Shown in pieces: positions 16,538-24,863 of a stretch of DNA of 64,000 nt. The stretch comes from Comamonadaceae bacterium. GTDB taxonomy: Bacteria > Pseudomonadota > Gammaproteobacteria > Burkholderiales > Burkholderiaceae_C. Below the pieces are notes generated by a model. It saw nothing but the letters and a program-made list of their open reading frames with translations, did not search any database and was not told where the DNA came from. The stretch covers positions 124,001-188,000 of the forward strand of contig JAIXUG010000006.1 of NCBI GenBank assembly GCA_027484105.1, written 5' to 3'. Numbering within the stretch: the first letter of the stretch is position 1; every line of letters starts with the position of its first letter. The position numbers and the translations under genes are program-made.

Positions 16538-17624
16538 ATGGCATTCGATCCAGTTCGTCTGGCCACGCTTGCTTTGGCTGTTGGCCATTTTGCCGCTGTG
16601 CTTGGGCTGGTACATCGCATGGCAGCGCCGAGGCGTGCATCGGCCATGGCCCCAGAGCAGATCGACAGGCACAGGCCCCGGTGTGGGCCCTGTGCGTTTC
16701 ACCCAATATGCGCCTTTGTTGTTGGTGTTGCTGGGCTTGGCCGCTTTGCTGACAGCCATCGCCAGACCCCAGGCCATTTTGCTCTTGCCCAGCCGCATCG
16801 ACACGGTGATGTTGGCCATCGACAGTTCGGGCAGCATGCGCGCCACCGATGTGCAACCCAGCCGCATCGAAGCAGCTCAGGCCGCCGCCAAAAGCTTTGT
16901 GCTGGGGCAGCCTGGGCAAGTCAAGTTGGGCGTGGTCAGTGTGGCTGGCGCTGCTGCGCTGGTGCAGGCCCCTACCGACCAGCGCGACCTGGTGATTCAG
17001 GCGATCGACCAGCTGAGCTTGCAAGCGGGTTCGGCCCTTGGCAGCGGCATCGTGATTGCACTGCATGCCATGTTGCCTGGCTCTGGCATCGATGTGCGCG
17101 GTTTGTTGGAGGGGGAGAGCCCAGCCTCGGGCGCGAGCGCTAAGCCGCTGGATGGTGGGGCCGCCGCGCCTTCTGCCGCGGCTGGATCGGCCAAGCCAGC
17201 CAGTTTGCCCAAGGTGTCACCCGGATCGAACACGTCGGCGGCCATCGTGTTGCTCAGCGATGGGCAAAGCAATGCGGGGCCCGATGCCATCAAGATGGCC
17301 CAAGTGGCCGCCGATTTGGGCGTTCGTGTTTACACCGTGGGGGTTGGCACGGCGCAGGGGGTGGTGCTGAAGGCGCAAGGCATGCAAATGCGCGTCAAGC
17401 TGGACGACACCACTTTGAAAAAGATCGCAGACATCACCCGCGCGGAATACTTCAATGCCGACAGCCGTGAGGACTTGGTGAAAATTTACCAGTCGCTGAG
17501 TCAAAGAATCGTGCTGAAAAAACACCGACTGACCGAAGTTTCTTCTCTGTGTGCCTTGTTGGGCATGCTGCTGGTGTTCGCGGGTTGTGCTTGGACTTGG
17601 CGGCGGTATGGCCGAATCGCCTGA
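16530..17624 (+). CDS. VWA-domain membrane protein, BatA-like (second copy)
   Basis: Bat-like membrane protein, 364 residues, paralogous to the product of 12389-13462. Transmembrane segments are at about 14-30, 61-78 and 339-357. The VWA domain between them carries the adhesion-site motif DSSGS (98-102) plus SALGSGIV and LLSDGQSN. An Ala/Ser/Pro-rich insert lies near 205-235. Both paralogues share the opening (WP-LLWLL), the Q-AAKSF helix and the C-terminal IYQ-LS pattern. The start at 16530 overlaps the DUF58 stop. Together they suggest a heteromeric VWA assembly served by the MoxR ATPase. Confidence 0.9.
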   Translation: MPEWHSIQFVWPRLLWLLAILPLCLGWYIAWQRRGVHRPWPQSRSTGTGPGVGPVRFTQYAPLLLVLLGLAALLTAIARPQAILLLPSRIDTVMLAIDSSGSMRATDVQPSRIEAAQAAAKSFVLGQPGQVKLGVVSVAGAAALVQAPTDQRDLVIQAIDQLSLQAGSALGSGIVIALHAMLPGSGIDVRGLLEGESPASGASAKPLDGGAAAPSAAAGSAKPASLPKVSPGSNTSAAIVLLSDGQSNAGPDAIKMAQVAADLGVRVYTVGVGTAQGVVLKAQGMQMRVKLDDTTLKKIADITRAEYFNADSREDLVKIYQSLSQRIVLKKHRLTEVSSLCALLGMLLVFAGCAWTWRRYGRIA

Positions 17625-17647
17625 CAGCGAAACGGATCACTTGCGAA

Positions 17648-17935
17648 TCAACAATTGGCCCGGCGATGGTCTGCCACCTGGCGGTCCCCGAATTTCATGC
17701 TCGGGCTTCTCAGGGCGCGATGTTTCGTGGTGCGGCCTTTCATGCGCTTGCGCCACATCCGAAACGAGCTGGGCTGCAGTTCATGGCGCATGAGCCGAAT
17801 GAGCTCTGACTCTGACCATCCCGTGCGTTCCTGGATGGTCTCAAAAGCCGTCCGGTCTTCCCAGGCCATTTGAATCAAGGCCGATTTGTCGCCGGCTGAA
17901 AGGCTTGAAAGACGCTGAGAAAACTTGTCCGACAC
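17648..17935 (-). CDS. TIGR03643/DUF2805-type small protein
   Basis: Small basic cytoplasmic protein of 95 residues resembling the TIGR03643 (DUF2805) family: AWEDRTAFETIQERTGWSE followed by IRLMRHELQPSSFRMWRKR and GRTTKHR. The central part reads as a helix-turn-helix-like segment, so nucleic-acid binding is plausible but unproven. It converges with the VWA gene (23 bp between stops). Confidence 0.75.
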   Translation of the reverse strand: MSDKFSQRLSSLSAGDKSALIQMAWEDRTAFETIQERTGWSESELIRLMRHELQPSSFRMWRKRMKGRTTKHRALRSPSMKFGDRQVADHRRANC

Positions 17936-18090
17936 GGCGACGCTCCTGGATCAAAAATGGCTGGCAGCCAACACATGGGGTGTGAACAGTGCAAGAGTGT
18001 GCCTTGAGCGGTCAATTCCCCAGCGCCTGTTGGGGGTAAAGCCGGCTGCAAGCGATGGTGTGGCGGTCAGTTGCAATAACCTTCAAGGCC

Positions 18091-18660
18091 ATGCTTTCGC
18101 AACAAAGCCCTTGTGCTCCTGAATTTGTGACACACCCCCTGTCCACTTACCTTCTTCGCGAACTGCGTTCTGACCATGCGGGTGAGACGGGTGCTGTTTG
18201 CATTTACAAAGGCATTGAGGCTGTGGCGCAGTGGCGCGGCGATGCCGAGTTGCTCGCGTTTGCCAAGGCCCATGGGGCCACCGAAGCCGACCACTTGACG
18301 CAAGTGGCGCAGTGGTTGCCAGCCTCGCAAAGAAGTCGGCTCTTGGGGCCCTGGCGTTTGGCCGGTTGGTTGACGGGTGCTTTGCCTGCCTTGTTTGGTC
18401 GGCGCGCGGTTTACGCCACGATTGCGGCGGTGGAGACCTTTGTGGACCACCATTACCAGCAGCAAATCGACCACCTCCAGGCCTGCGGTGGACCCGAGGG
18501 CTTGTTGCCTTTGTTGGTGCAGTGCCAAGCAGATGAGCAGCATCACCGGGATGAATCCGCCGCTTTGGCAGGCGAGCGTCTGGGGTTTTTTTTACGGGCC
18601 TGGTGCTGGACGGTCGGTTGGGGATCGTCTGCCGCAGTGGTGTTGGCCCGCCGTATCTGA
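18091..18660 (+). CDS. coq7: Coq7-type demethoxyubiquinone hydroxylase
   Basis: Di-iron monooxygenase of ubiquinone biosynthesis, 189 residues, catalysing hydroxylation of demethoxyubiquinol at the membrane surface. All six iron ligands of the Coq7 pattern can be placed: Glu32 in GETGAV, Glu65/His68 in TEADH, Glu115 in VETFVDHH, and Glu149/His152 in DEQHH. A hydrophobic stretch near 87-103 should be the membrane-associated part. The start is uncertain: ATG 18091 has AAGG just upstream, while GTG 18127 and GTG 18055 are alternatives. It stands apart from other ubiquinone genes. Confidence 0.82.
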   Translation: MLSQQSPCAPEFVTHPLSTYLLRELRSDHAGETGAVCIYKGIEAVAQWRGDAELLAFAKAHGATEADHLTQVAQWLPASQRSRLLGPWRLAGWLTGALPALFGRRAVYATIAAVETFVDHHYQQQIDHLQACGGPEGLLPLLVQCQADEQHHRDESAALAGERLGFFLRAWCWTVGWGSSAAVVLARRI

Positions 18661-18688
18661 TGGATTGACAAGAAAGGAGTGAGGAGTG

Positions 18689-19159
18689 ATGTGGCCATTC
18701 ATGCGCAAACCGATCTCGGATGCATTCTGTAAGGGTGCTGGACCCTTGGTTTTGGGCTTGTTGTTTTCCATGTTGGTGGGCTCGGCTGCCCTGGCTTCCG
18801 AGCCGGTGTGCATCACCGCTGGCCGTCTGAACGCCCAAGGGCAATGGGCCCCGAAATTGGATGCGATCCGCTTGCTGGATGCTGCGGGTCGGACGATTTC
18901 AAGCGCCAGCCAAGCGGACATGAAAAATGTGCAAACACTGGAAATCACCCAGCCCGCCTTGTTGTCAGCGTGCGAGGGCGACAAGCCCCTCACATCCGCT
19001 GACGGTTCTCAAGCCCAGCCCAAAGCACCTGTCCCTGCGGCCAAACCGGGTCGGCTGGCGGTGCTCGGGCTGTCTTACCCACCACTGCGTGTGGGGGGTG
19101 TGCTGGTGGAAGTCAAGGTGCGAGTGCCTGCCGACCAAATCGTGATGGTGATGCGTTGA
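18689..19159 (+). CDS. Hypothetical secreted protein
   Basis: Unrecognised protein of 156 residues with a signal peptide (hydrophobic GAGPLVLGLLFSMLVGSAA, cleavage probably after ALA near 36). The mature part has two cysteines (PVCITAG and LSACEGD), a Pro/Ala linker and a C-terminal beta-rich segment. AAGGAG and GGAG precede the start; ATG 18689 is favoured over the adjacent GTG 18686. It lies 28 bp after coq7 and 64 bp before a serine hydrolase gene, so may be cotranscribed. No function can be assigned. Confidence 0.7.
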   Translation: MWPFMRKPISDAFCKGAGPLVLGLLFSMLVGSAALASEPVCITAGRLNAQGQWAPKLDAIRLLDAAGRTISSASQADMKNVQTLEITQPALLSACEGDKPLTSADGSQAQPKAPVPAAKPGRLAVLGLSYPPLRVGGVLVEVKVRVPADQIVMVMR

Positions 19160-19223
19160 GCCCCAAGCCCAATTCACATGGCCCTCACTGCGACAATGGG
19201 GCTCCAACCCTACAGGAGTGAAC

Positions 19224-20519
19224 ATGCGATGGACAACACCACGATGGGCCGTGACGCTGGTCTGCTGGGCGGCTTTGGGTCTTCATGTTGGGGCTTGGGC
19301 CGGAGCAGCGCTCACTCGCCCTGACGGCCCCGATGCCGACCGTTTGGGGATGAAGCAGGGTTACCCGGTGTGCGTGCAAGCGCTGACCCGACCCGAATGC
19401 CGCGTGGGCACTTGGTCGGCCAATGAAAAAGTCGCTGCCAGCACCGTGGTGCGACCTGCCGCCGATCCCATGCCCTTGCCGCGCTGGCAGGAGGCACCAG
19501 CCATCACTTACCGTTGGGGGTTTTCCAGCAAGACCCTGGACGACTTCATGGCCGACACCAAAACCACAGGCCTGATGGTCCTCCACAATGGCCGTGTGGT
19601 GGCCGAGCGCTACCAATATGGGCGACAGCCTGACATGCGCTTTCGCTCCTTTTCCATGGCCAAAACCTTCACGGCCATGCTGGTGGGCATTGCGCATGGC
19701 AAGGGCCTGATTCGGTCACTGGACGACAAAGCTGCCGACTATTGGCCTGAAATCGCGCCTTCAGCTTACGGGCAAACCACCATCCGCAATTTGCTGCGCA
19801 TGGCTTCTGGGGTGCCTTTCCGTGAGCTCTACACCTGGACGCCCGATGACGACATCTGGCTGTGGGGGCGGGTCTTGAATTTGCCCGAGAACCGCATGCG
19901 CCCGGAAAAAATTGTGGAATACCTCAACACCAAAACCAGCCGTGAGGCGGAGCAGGGGGTGCGCTTCAAGTACGCCACCATCGAGACCGAAATACTGGGC
20001 AGGGTCTTGAGCCGGGCGGCTGGTATGAGCATCAGCCAGATGACTCAGGAATGGCTGTGGCAACCCATGGGCGCAGAGGCCGAGGCGCGCTGGTTGCTGG
20101 CCGGGACTGATCAAGGCGAGGGCACGGGGGGCAGCTTCAATGCCACGCTGCGCGACTATGCCCGCTTTGGTGTGCTGCTGGCCAACGATGGCTTGCGGGG
20201 TGATGTGCAGATTATCCCCCGCGACTTCTTGCTGGAGGCCACAGACCCCGCACGACAACCCGCGGCGTTTCGCCCGCGTATTGCGACACCCGGCATGGGT
20301 TACGGTTACCAAACATGGATCGCACCTTTCAAAGAGCGCACGTTCGCCTTGCAAGGCATTCACGGTCAACACATCATGGTCCAGCCCAAGTCGGGCATCG
20401 TGATGGTTCAGACATCGGTCAATGACCAGCCCAGCGGTCGCCAAGACCCCCGGCCTTACCAAATGCGCGATGCCTTGTGGATGGGGGTCGTCAAATCTCT
20501 GGGTGGGGCCACCGACTGA
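19224..20519 (+). CDS. Serine hydrolase, class C beta-lactamase/penicillin-binding fold
   Basis: Exported serine hydrolase of the beta-lactamase (class C)/DD-peptidase superfamily, 431 residues. An N-terminal signal segment (VTLVCWAALGLHVGAWAGA, about 10-28) is followed by the S-x-x-K motif SMAK (Ser144, Lys147). The second motif fits FKYATIETEI near 250, where the usual Y-x-N is Y-A-T, and the distal His/Lys-Gly region may be GIHGQH near 380. True beta-lactamase action is doubtful; esterase, amidase or 6-aminohexanoate-dimer-hydrolase-like activity is more likely. CAGGAG lies 5 bp before ATG 19224. Confidence 0.85.
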   Translation: MRWTTPRWAVTLVCWAALGLHVGAWAGAALTRPDGPDADRLGMKQGYPVCVQALTRPECRVGTWSANEKVAASTVVRPAADPMPLPRWQEAPAITYRWGFSSKTLDDFMADTKTTGLMVLHNGRVVAERYQYGRQPDMRFRSFSMAKTFTAMLVGIAHGKGLIRSLDDKAADYWPEIAPSAYGQTTIRNLLRMASGVPFRELYTWTPDDDIWLWGRVLNLPENRMRPEKIVEYLNTKTSREAEQGVRFKYATIETEILGRVLSRAAGMSISQMTQEWLWQPMGAEAEARWLLAGTDQGEGTGGSFNATLRDYARFGVLLANDGLRGDVQIIPRDFLLEATDPARQPAAFRPRIATPGMGYGYQTWIAPFKERTFALQGIHGQHIMVQPKSGIVMVQTSVNDQPSGRQDPRPYQMRDALWMGVVKSLGGATD

Positions 20520-20613
20520 GGCAAGGGCCTTCCGTTCTTGAGGGCCTGGCCATGCCCACCCGCAAAAGTATTTAAACCGACAAAACTATCAACACCTATG
20601 ACAAACTACAGGA

Positions 20614-21105
20614 ATGAAGAAATTCCTGTATTTGCTGGTTTTCTTGTCGGTGTGCTGGACGGGTCTGCAGGCCCAGGCCAAAGTGCTTCACGGTCGGGTG
20701 GTGGGGGTGTCGGATGGCGACAGCATCACGGTGCTCGATGCCGACAAGCGGACCCACAAAATCAGGCTTCAGGGCATCGACGCGCCTGAAAAAGCCCAGC
20801 CTTACGGGCAAAAGTCCAAAGAGGCGCTGTCCGATCTGGTTTACCGCCAGGCGGTGCAAGTGGTTTGGACCCAGCAAGACCGTTATGGCCGTACTGTGGG
20901 TCAGGTGTTTCTGGATGGCACCGACGTGAACCTGCAGCAAGTGCTGCGCGGCATGGCCTGGCATTACAAGCAATACGAGCGCGAACAGTCGGAGTCAGAC
21001 CGGTCGCTTTATGCCATGGCACAAGCGCAAGCGCGTCAACTCAGTCTGGGGTTGTGGCAAGACCCGGAGGCTGTCGAGCCGTCCGTGTTCAGACGCAAAA
21101 AATGA
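20614..21105 (+). CDS. Secreted thermonuclease-family nuclease (SNase-like)
   Basis: Staphylococcal-nuclease-fold endonuclease, 163 residues, with a signal peptide (MKKFLYLLVFLSVCWTG, cut near AQA at 22). Catalytic residues are in place: Arg51 and Glu59 in RLQGIDAPE and Arg93 in DRYGRTVG; Asp residues in GVSDGDSITV bind calcium. These Ca-dependent enzymes cut DNA and RNA outside the cytoplasm, for nutrient use or defence against extracellular DNA. ATG 20614 directly follows ACAGGA. The gene converges with the lipase-like gene at 21145. Confidence 0.9.
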   Translation: MKKFLYLLVFLSVCWTGLQAQAKVLHGRVVGVSDGDSITVLDADKRTHKIRLQGIDAPEKAQPYGQKSKEALSDLVYRQAVQVVWTQQDRYGRTVGQVFLDGTDVNLQQVLRGMAWHYKQYEREQSESDRSLYAMAQAQARQLSLGLWQDPEAVEPSVFRRKK

Positions 21106-21144
21106 GAGCCCGTGCTCCGATGTGAGCAACACCCGCCGGTTTGC

Positions 21145-22212
21145 TCAACTTCGCGCACAGACCGATTGTTGCGCTTGAGCCGGGGTTTGCAGGTGGGGCA
21201 GGGCGGTGTTTTGCAGCCAGCGGGCCATGTCCTGCAGGGGCTCGCGGGAGCGCAGTTGGCGTGTCAGCAGGTGCCAGCCATCCGGGTAGATGAGCACATC
21301 GGTCGCGTCGGCTTGGGGAGCCGTGTTGTTCAGGTGCATCAGCCAATCGCAAACAGGTGGCGGCGGGATGATGCGGTCGCGCAGGCCATACAGCACCAGG
21401 CTGCGTTGGCGCGGCAACTGGTTTTGGGTTTGGGCGCGGCCCATGAGCTCGGTCACGCCAGCCAGGCTGCTGACGCGGGTGGCTTTGATGAACAGGGGGT
21501 CACGGCTGAGGTCGCGTGCGACTTCGGGGTCATCGGTAGGGCGGATGCCCAATGAGGGCAGGCCTCGGCCGGTGAAGCTCATGTCGGGTGCGAGCAGGTT
21601 CATGGTGAACAGGCTCAGGCGTTGGTACCAAGGCATGCTCTGCGCGCCCCACACTGCGGGGGCCTTGAGGATGAGTTGGTCGGCGGCCAGGCCAGGGGAT
21701 TCGCTGGCGGCCACCAGCACGACCGCACCTCCCATGCTTTCGCCCACCACCGTCAGGGGCAGCCCAGGGTGACGCTCGCGCAGTTGGGCGGCGATGTGTC
21801 GCAGGTCGGCCAGCAGCGCTTCAGAGCCGGGCCAGATGCCCGCTTGGGGGTTGGCGCCAAAGCCGCGTTGGTCATAGGCGTACACCGTGGCTTGCAGTTC
21901 GGCCACCAGATGCTGGGCCAGGGGTTCAAAGGCTTTGCTGTAGTCGTTGAAGCCATGCACGCCCAGCACGATTTGCCGGGGTTGAGGGCTGGCCCAGACG
22001 CGGGCGGCCAGGCTGATGCCACTTGGCAAGTGGAAGGGGACGGGGCTGGCAGACACCGGGTGGGCGACGACGATTTGGTCGGGCTCGACCGGCGCTGGGG
22101 CTTGTGCTTCGGGCGCCGAGCAGGCGGTCAGCAGTGCCATGAGACCCGTGATCAGGCAACGCTGGGCCAGTGTGCAGACGCTCAGAGGTTTGGACGCTGC
22201 TGCGGCAGGCAT
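21145..22212 (-). CDS. Alpha/beta hydrolase lipoprotein, monoacylglycerol lipase-like
   Basis: Lipoprotein of 355 residues with an alpha/beta-hydrolase domain. The signal ends LMALLTACSAPE, lipidated at Cys31. The oxyanion region is LGVHGFNDYSKAF, then YDQRGFGANP, nucleophile elbow VVGESMGGAV (Ser159), and C-terminal His in YPDGWHLLTR. The layout resembles monoacylglycerol lipases (lysophospholipase-like). It starts 3 bp after the stop of the WYL regulator gene, so it belongs to the permease/acyl-CoA-synthetase operon. It could release fatty or organic acids at the cell surface for the synthetase to activate; that link is inference. Confidence 0.87.
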   Translation of the reverse strand: MPAAAASKPLSVCTLAQRCLITGLMALLTACSAPEAQAPAPVEPDQIVVAHPVSASPVPFHLPSGISLAARVWASPQPRQIVLGVHGFNDYSKAFEPLAQHLVAELQATVYAYDQRGFGANPQAGIWPGSEALLADLRHIAAQLRERHPGLPLTVVGESMGGAVVLVAASESPGLAADQLILKAPAVWGAQSMPWYQRLSLFTMNLLAPDMSFTGRGLPSLGIRPTDDPEVARDLSRDPLFIKATRVSSLAGVTELMGRAQTQNQLPRQRSLVLYGLRDRIIPPPPVCDWLMHLNNTAPQADATDVLIYPDGWHLLTRQLRSREPLQDMARWLQNTALPHLQTPAQAQQSVCARS

Positions 22213-22214
22213 GT

Positions 22215-23183
22215 TCAAAGGGGCGAGCGGTAGGAGGCGGCCATGCGCTGGATTTCGGCTTGAACCTGTTCACGCAAGCGCGGTGGGCCCACGACCTCGA
22301 CTTCGGCACCAAAGCGCAGGATGTCGCCCATCAGCTCGCGTTCATCCGAGTAGGGCAGCACCAGTTCGTAACGCCCGTCGGGCAGGGTTTGGCTTTTTTG
22401 TTGGGGGTGCCAAATTTCTTGCGCCACCCAGGGCGCGCGGGCTGCCGAAAACCGCAGTTGCGCCCAGGCTTTGGGGCTGCCAGCAAAGATGCCGTAACCC
22501 CCATTGAGTTGCTCTCGCATGGCGAGCAGATCCATGTCCTTGGCCGCTTTGTCCAGCAAGGTGGCGCCTTGGATGGCGTCGATCGAAAAACTTCTGACGC
22601 CGCCGCGCAAGTGGCACCAGGCGTCGACGTACCAGTTGTCGCGGTAGTGGACCAGTTGCTGGGGCGAGATGTCGCGCAGCACGGTTTCGCCGTTTTGTCG
22701 GTTCAGGTGCGCGATGTGGACTTGTTTGCGCTCGAGCGTGGCTTTGGCCAGCGTTTCAAAGCTGGTCAGTGGCAGGTGGCGTTTGCCCGCATGCACGGCC
22801 CTTACCCGCTGGGTCAGGGTGGCGGCATCCAGTCCCTGGCTGGCCAACATGTCGTCGAGTCGCTTTTGAAAGGGCTTGAGCTTGGGGCCGAGCAGGCCGG
22901 GTTCAAGCTGCACGATCATGCTCTGAATGGTCATGAGGGCCAGCATTTCGTCTTGGCTGAACCACAGTCCCGGCAGTTCGGTGCTGTCCGACTTTTCCAG
23001 CCGGTAGCCGCCAAGGTCGCGGTCAAAAACGATGGGCGTGTGCAGCTGGTCGCGCAGTTTGGCAATGTCACGCTTGAAGGTGGCCAGGGAGATTTCGAGC
23101 TGGGCCATGATGTCTGCGCGTGACATGGCCCTGCGACCGCTCAGCAGGGTTTTGTATTGGTAGAGGCGGTTGATTTCGGACAT
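22215..23183 (-). CDS. YafY-type transcriptional regulator (HTH plus WYL domain)
   Basis: Transcription regulator of 322 residues. An N-terminal winged helix (about 5-60; SRADIMAQLEISLATFKRDI) is followed by a WYL domain (about 140-220: VHIAHLNRQNGETVLRDISP then LVHYRDNWYVDAWCHLRGG), where the family Trp-Tyr motif is NWYVDAW, and a C-terminal WCX-like region. WYL proteins sense small ligands, often nucleic-acid-derived. The start at 23183 begins directly at the helix-turn-helix; a longer reading adds 17 unlike residues. It is inside a minus-strand operon with an acyl-CoA synthetase and an APC permease upstream, perhaps controlling it. Confidence 0.88.
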   Translation of the reverse strand: MSEINRLYQYKTLLSGRRAMSRADIMAQLEISLATFKRDIAKLRDQLHTPIVFDRDLGGYRLEKSDSTELPGLWFSQDEMLALMTIQSMIVQLEPGLLGPKLKPFQKRLDDMLASQGLDAATLTQRVRAVHAGKRHLPLTSFETLAKATLERKQVHIAHLNRQNGETVLRDISPQQLVHYRDNWYVDAWCHLRGGVRSFSIDAIQGATLLDKAAKDMDLLAMREQLNGGYGIFAGSPKAWAQLRFSAARAPWVAQEIWHPQQKSQTLPDGRYELVLPYSDERELMGDILRFGAEVEVVGPPRLREQVQAEIQRMAASYRSPL

Positions 23184-23230
23184 GAAAAACCACGGCGTGT
23201 TGCGTGCATTGCCCGTGTCAGGGGCCCGCC

Positions 23231-24859
23231 TCAACCCTCTGCACGCAACTCCACCCGGCGGATTTTCCCGGAAATGGTTTTGGGCAAGGTGTCTCTGAAT
23301 TCAATCTCTCGCGGGTATTTGTAGGGCGCTGTTTGCTCTTTCACAAAGTTTTGCAATTCGAGGGCCAGTGCATCCGAAGGGGTGTAGCCTTTGGCCAAGA
23401 TGACAAAGGCCTTGACGATTTCGCCGCGCAGTTCGTCGGGCTTGCCAACCACCGCTGCTTCGGCCACAGCCGGATGTTCGATGAGGGTGGACTCCACCTC
23501 AAAGGGGCTGATGCGGTAGCTGGACGAAGAGATGATGTCGTCCGATCGGCCGACAAACCAGATGTAGCCATCTTCGTCACGTTTGGCGGTGTCACCGGTG
23601 TAGTACCAGCCATGTCGAAACGCTTTGGCCGTGGTTTCGGGGTCGCCGTAATAGCCGCGAAACAAGCCGGGTGGGTAGGGGTCGGTGATCTTGACGGCAA
23701 TGTGCCCGACTTCGTGATCGGGCATGACGCGGCCTTCGTCGTCGATCACGTCGACGTGCAGACCGGGACACGGTTTGCCCATGGAGCCGGGTCGAATGGG
23801 CATGCCGGGGAAGTTGGCCACGATGTTGATGGTTTCGGTTTGGCCGTAGCCGTCATAGATGTCGCAACCTGTGGCGATTTTCCAGGCCCGCATGGCTTCA
23901 GGGTTGAGCGGTTCACCCGCACCAAAACAGTGACGCAGCGAGCTGAAGTCAGCACCCGACAAGTCGGCTTTGGCCATGACGCGGTAGATGGTGGGGGGCG
24001 CGCAAAAGGTGGTGACCTTGTGCTTTTGGATGATGTCGAGGTGAATTTGCAGGTCAAAGCCTTCACCGTCATACAAAACAATGGTGGCGCCTGCCGTCAG
24101 AGGTGGGTACAGCAGTCCCCACGCTGCTTTGGCCCAACCGGTGTCGGTCAGGGTCCAGTGCACATCGCTTTCGCGCAGGTCTTGCCAGTATCGCCCGGTG
24201 ATCGAATGGGCCAGGGCATAGGCATGGTCTCTTTCGACCATTTTGGGCAGTGAGGTGGTGCCGGATGTGAAATAGATCAGCATCGTTTCATCAGACCGGG
24301 TGGGGGTGAGGCTCTGACGGTCGATGTGGGGCGCCTGTGCCGCACACATGCGCTCAAAGTTCAGCCAGCCGGGGCGGTTTTCGCCGACCAGGATCTTGTG
24401 CTGCAGCGAGGGGCACTCTGATGCGATGGCCTCGATGGCCTGGGCATGTGTGGGTCCCACCACAACCACACTGGCTTTGGAGCGGTTGATCCGGTACTCC
24501 AGGTCTTTGGCCTTGAGTTGGGTGGTGCCCGGCATCGCAATGGCGCCAATTTTGGTGCAACCCAGCAACACAAAATACCACTCAGGGGTGCGTGGCAACA
24601 CCACCATGACCGAGTCGCCTTTGCGCACGCCCGCATTGAGCAGGGCGTTGGCAAAACGGTTCGATTCGCGCTCCAGGTCGCTGTAGCGGTAGTGCGTGAC
24701 CTGCTGACCGGTGCGGTCAATGGCGATCAAGGCCAATTTGTCGTTTTCCTGGGCCCGGCGGTCAACGACGTCAAAGCCGAAATTGAAAAACTCGGGCACC
24801 GTGTAGGAAAAATCAGCCCGAGCTGCCTCGTAGTCAAACGCAGGAAATGGGGTTTTCAT
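23231..24859 (-). CDS. AMP-forming acyl-CoA synthetase (medium-chain type)
   Basis: ATP-dependent acid:CoA ligase of the ANL superfamily, 542 residues. Adenylation motifs appear in order: IYFTSGTTSLPKMV (about 197-210), FGAGEPLNPE near 305, DGYGQTETINIV near 325, the hinge GDTAKRDEDGYIWFVGRSDD near 420, and catalytic Lys in LPKTISGKIRR near 530. Overall it resembles ACSM-type (medium-chain or aryl acid) synthetases. It begins 4 bp after the stop of the APC permease gene, so the two are translationally coupled. That suggests uptake of a compound that is then activated as a CoA thioester. Confidence 0.92.
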   Translation of the reverse strand: MKTPFPAFDYEAARADFSYTVPEFFNFGFDVVDRRAQENDKLALIAIDRTGQQVTHYRYSDLERESNRFANALLNAGVRKGDSVMVVLPRTPEWYFVLLGCTKIGAIAMPGTTQLKAKDLEYRINRSKASVVVVGPTHAQAIEAIASECPSLQHKILVGENRPGWLNFERMCAAQAPHIDRQSLTPTRSDETMLIYFTSGTTSLPKMVERDHAYALAHSITGRYWQDLRESDVHWTLTDTGWAKAAWGLLYPPLTAGATIVLYDGEGFDLQIHLDIIQKHKVTTFCAPPTIYRVMAKADLSGADFSSLRHCFGAGEPLNPEAMRAWKIATGCDIYDGYGQTETINIVANFPGMPIRPGSMGKPCPGLHVDVIDDEGRVMPDHEVGHIAVKITDPYPPGLFRGYYGDPETTAKAFRHGWYYTGDTAKRDEDGYIWFVGRSDDIISSSSYRISPFEVESTLIEHPAVAEAAVVGKPDELRGEIVKAFVILAKGYTPSDALALELQNFVKEQTAPYKYPREIEFRDTLPKTISGKIRRVELRAEG

Positions 24860-24863
24860 GACA

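Noticed and set aside
15191..16867. Minus-strand open frame of 558 codons opposite moxR, the DUF58 gene and the second VWA gene
   Set aside because: Opposes genes with strong family motifs; the translation has no recognisable domain.
19224..20519. True beta-lactamase resistance gene
   Set aside because: Only the SxxK motif is clear; the YxN-equivalent reads Y-A-T and the gene looks like a general serine hydrolase, so resistance is not supported.
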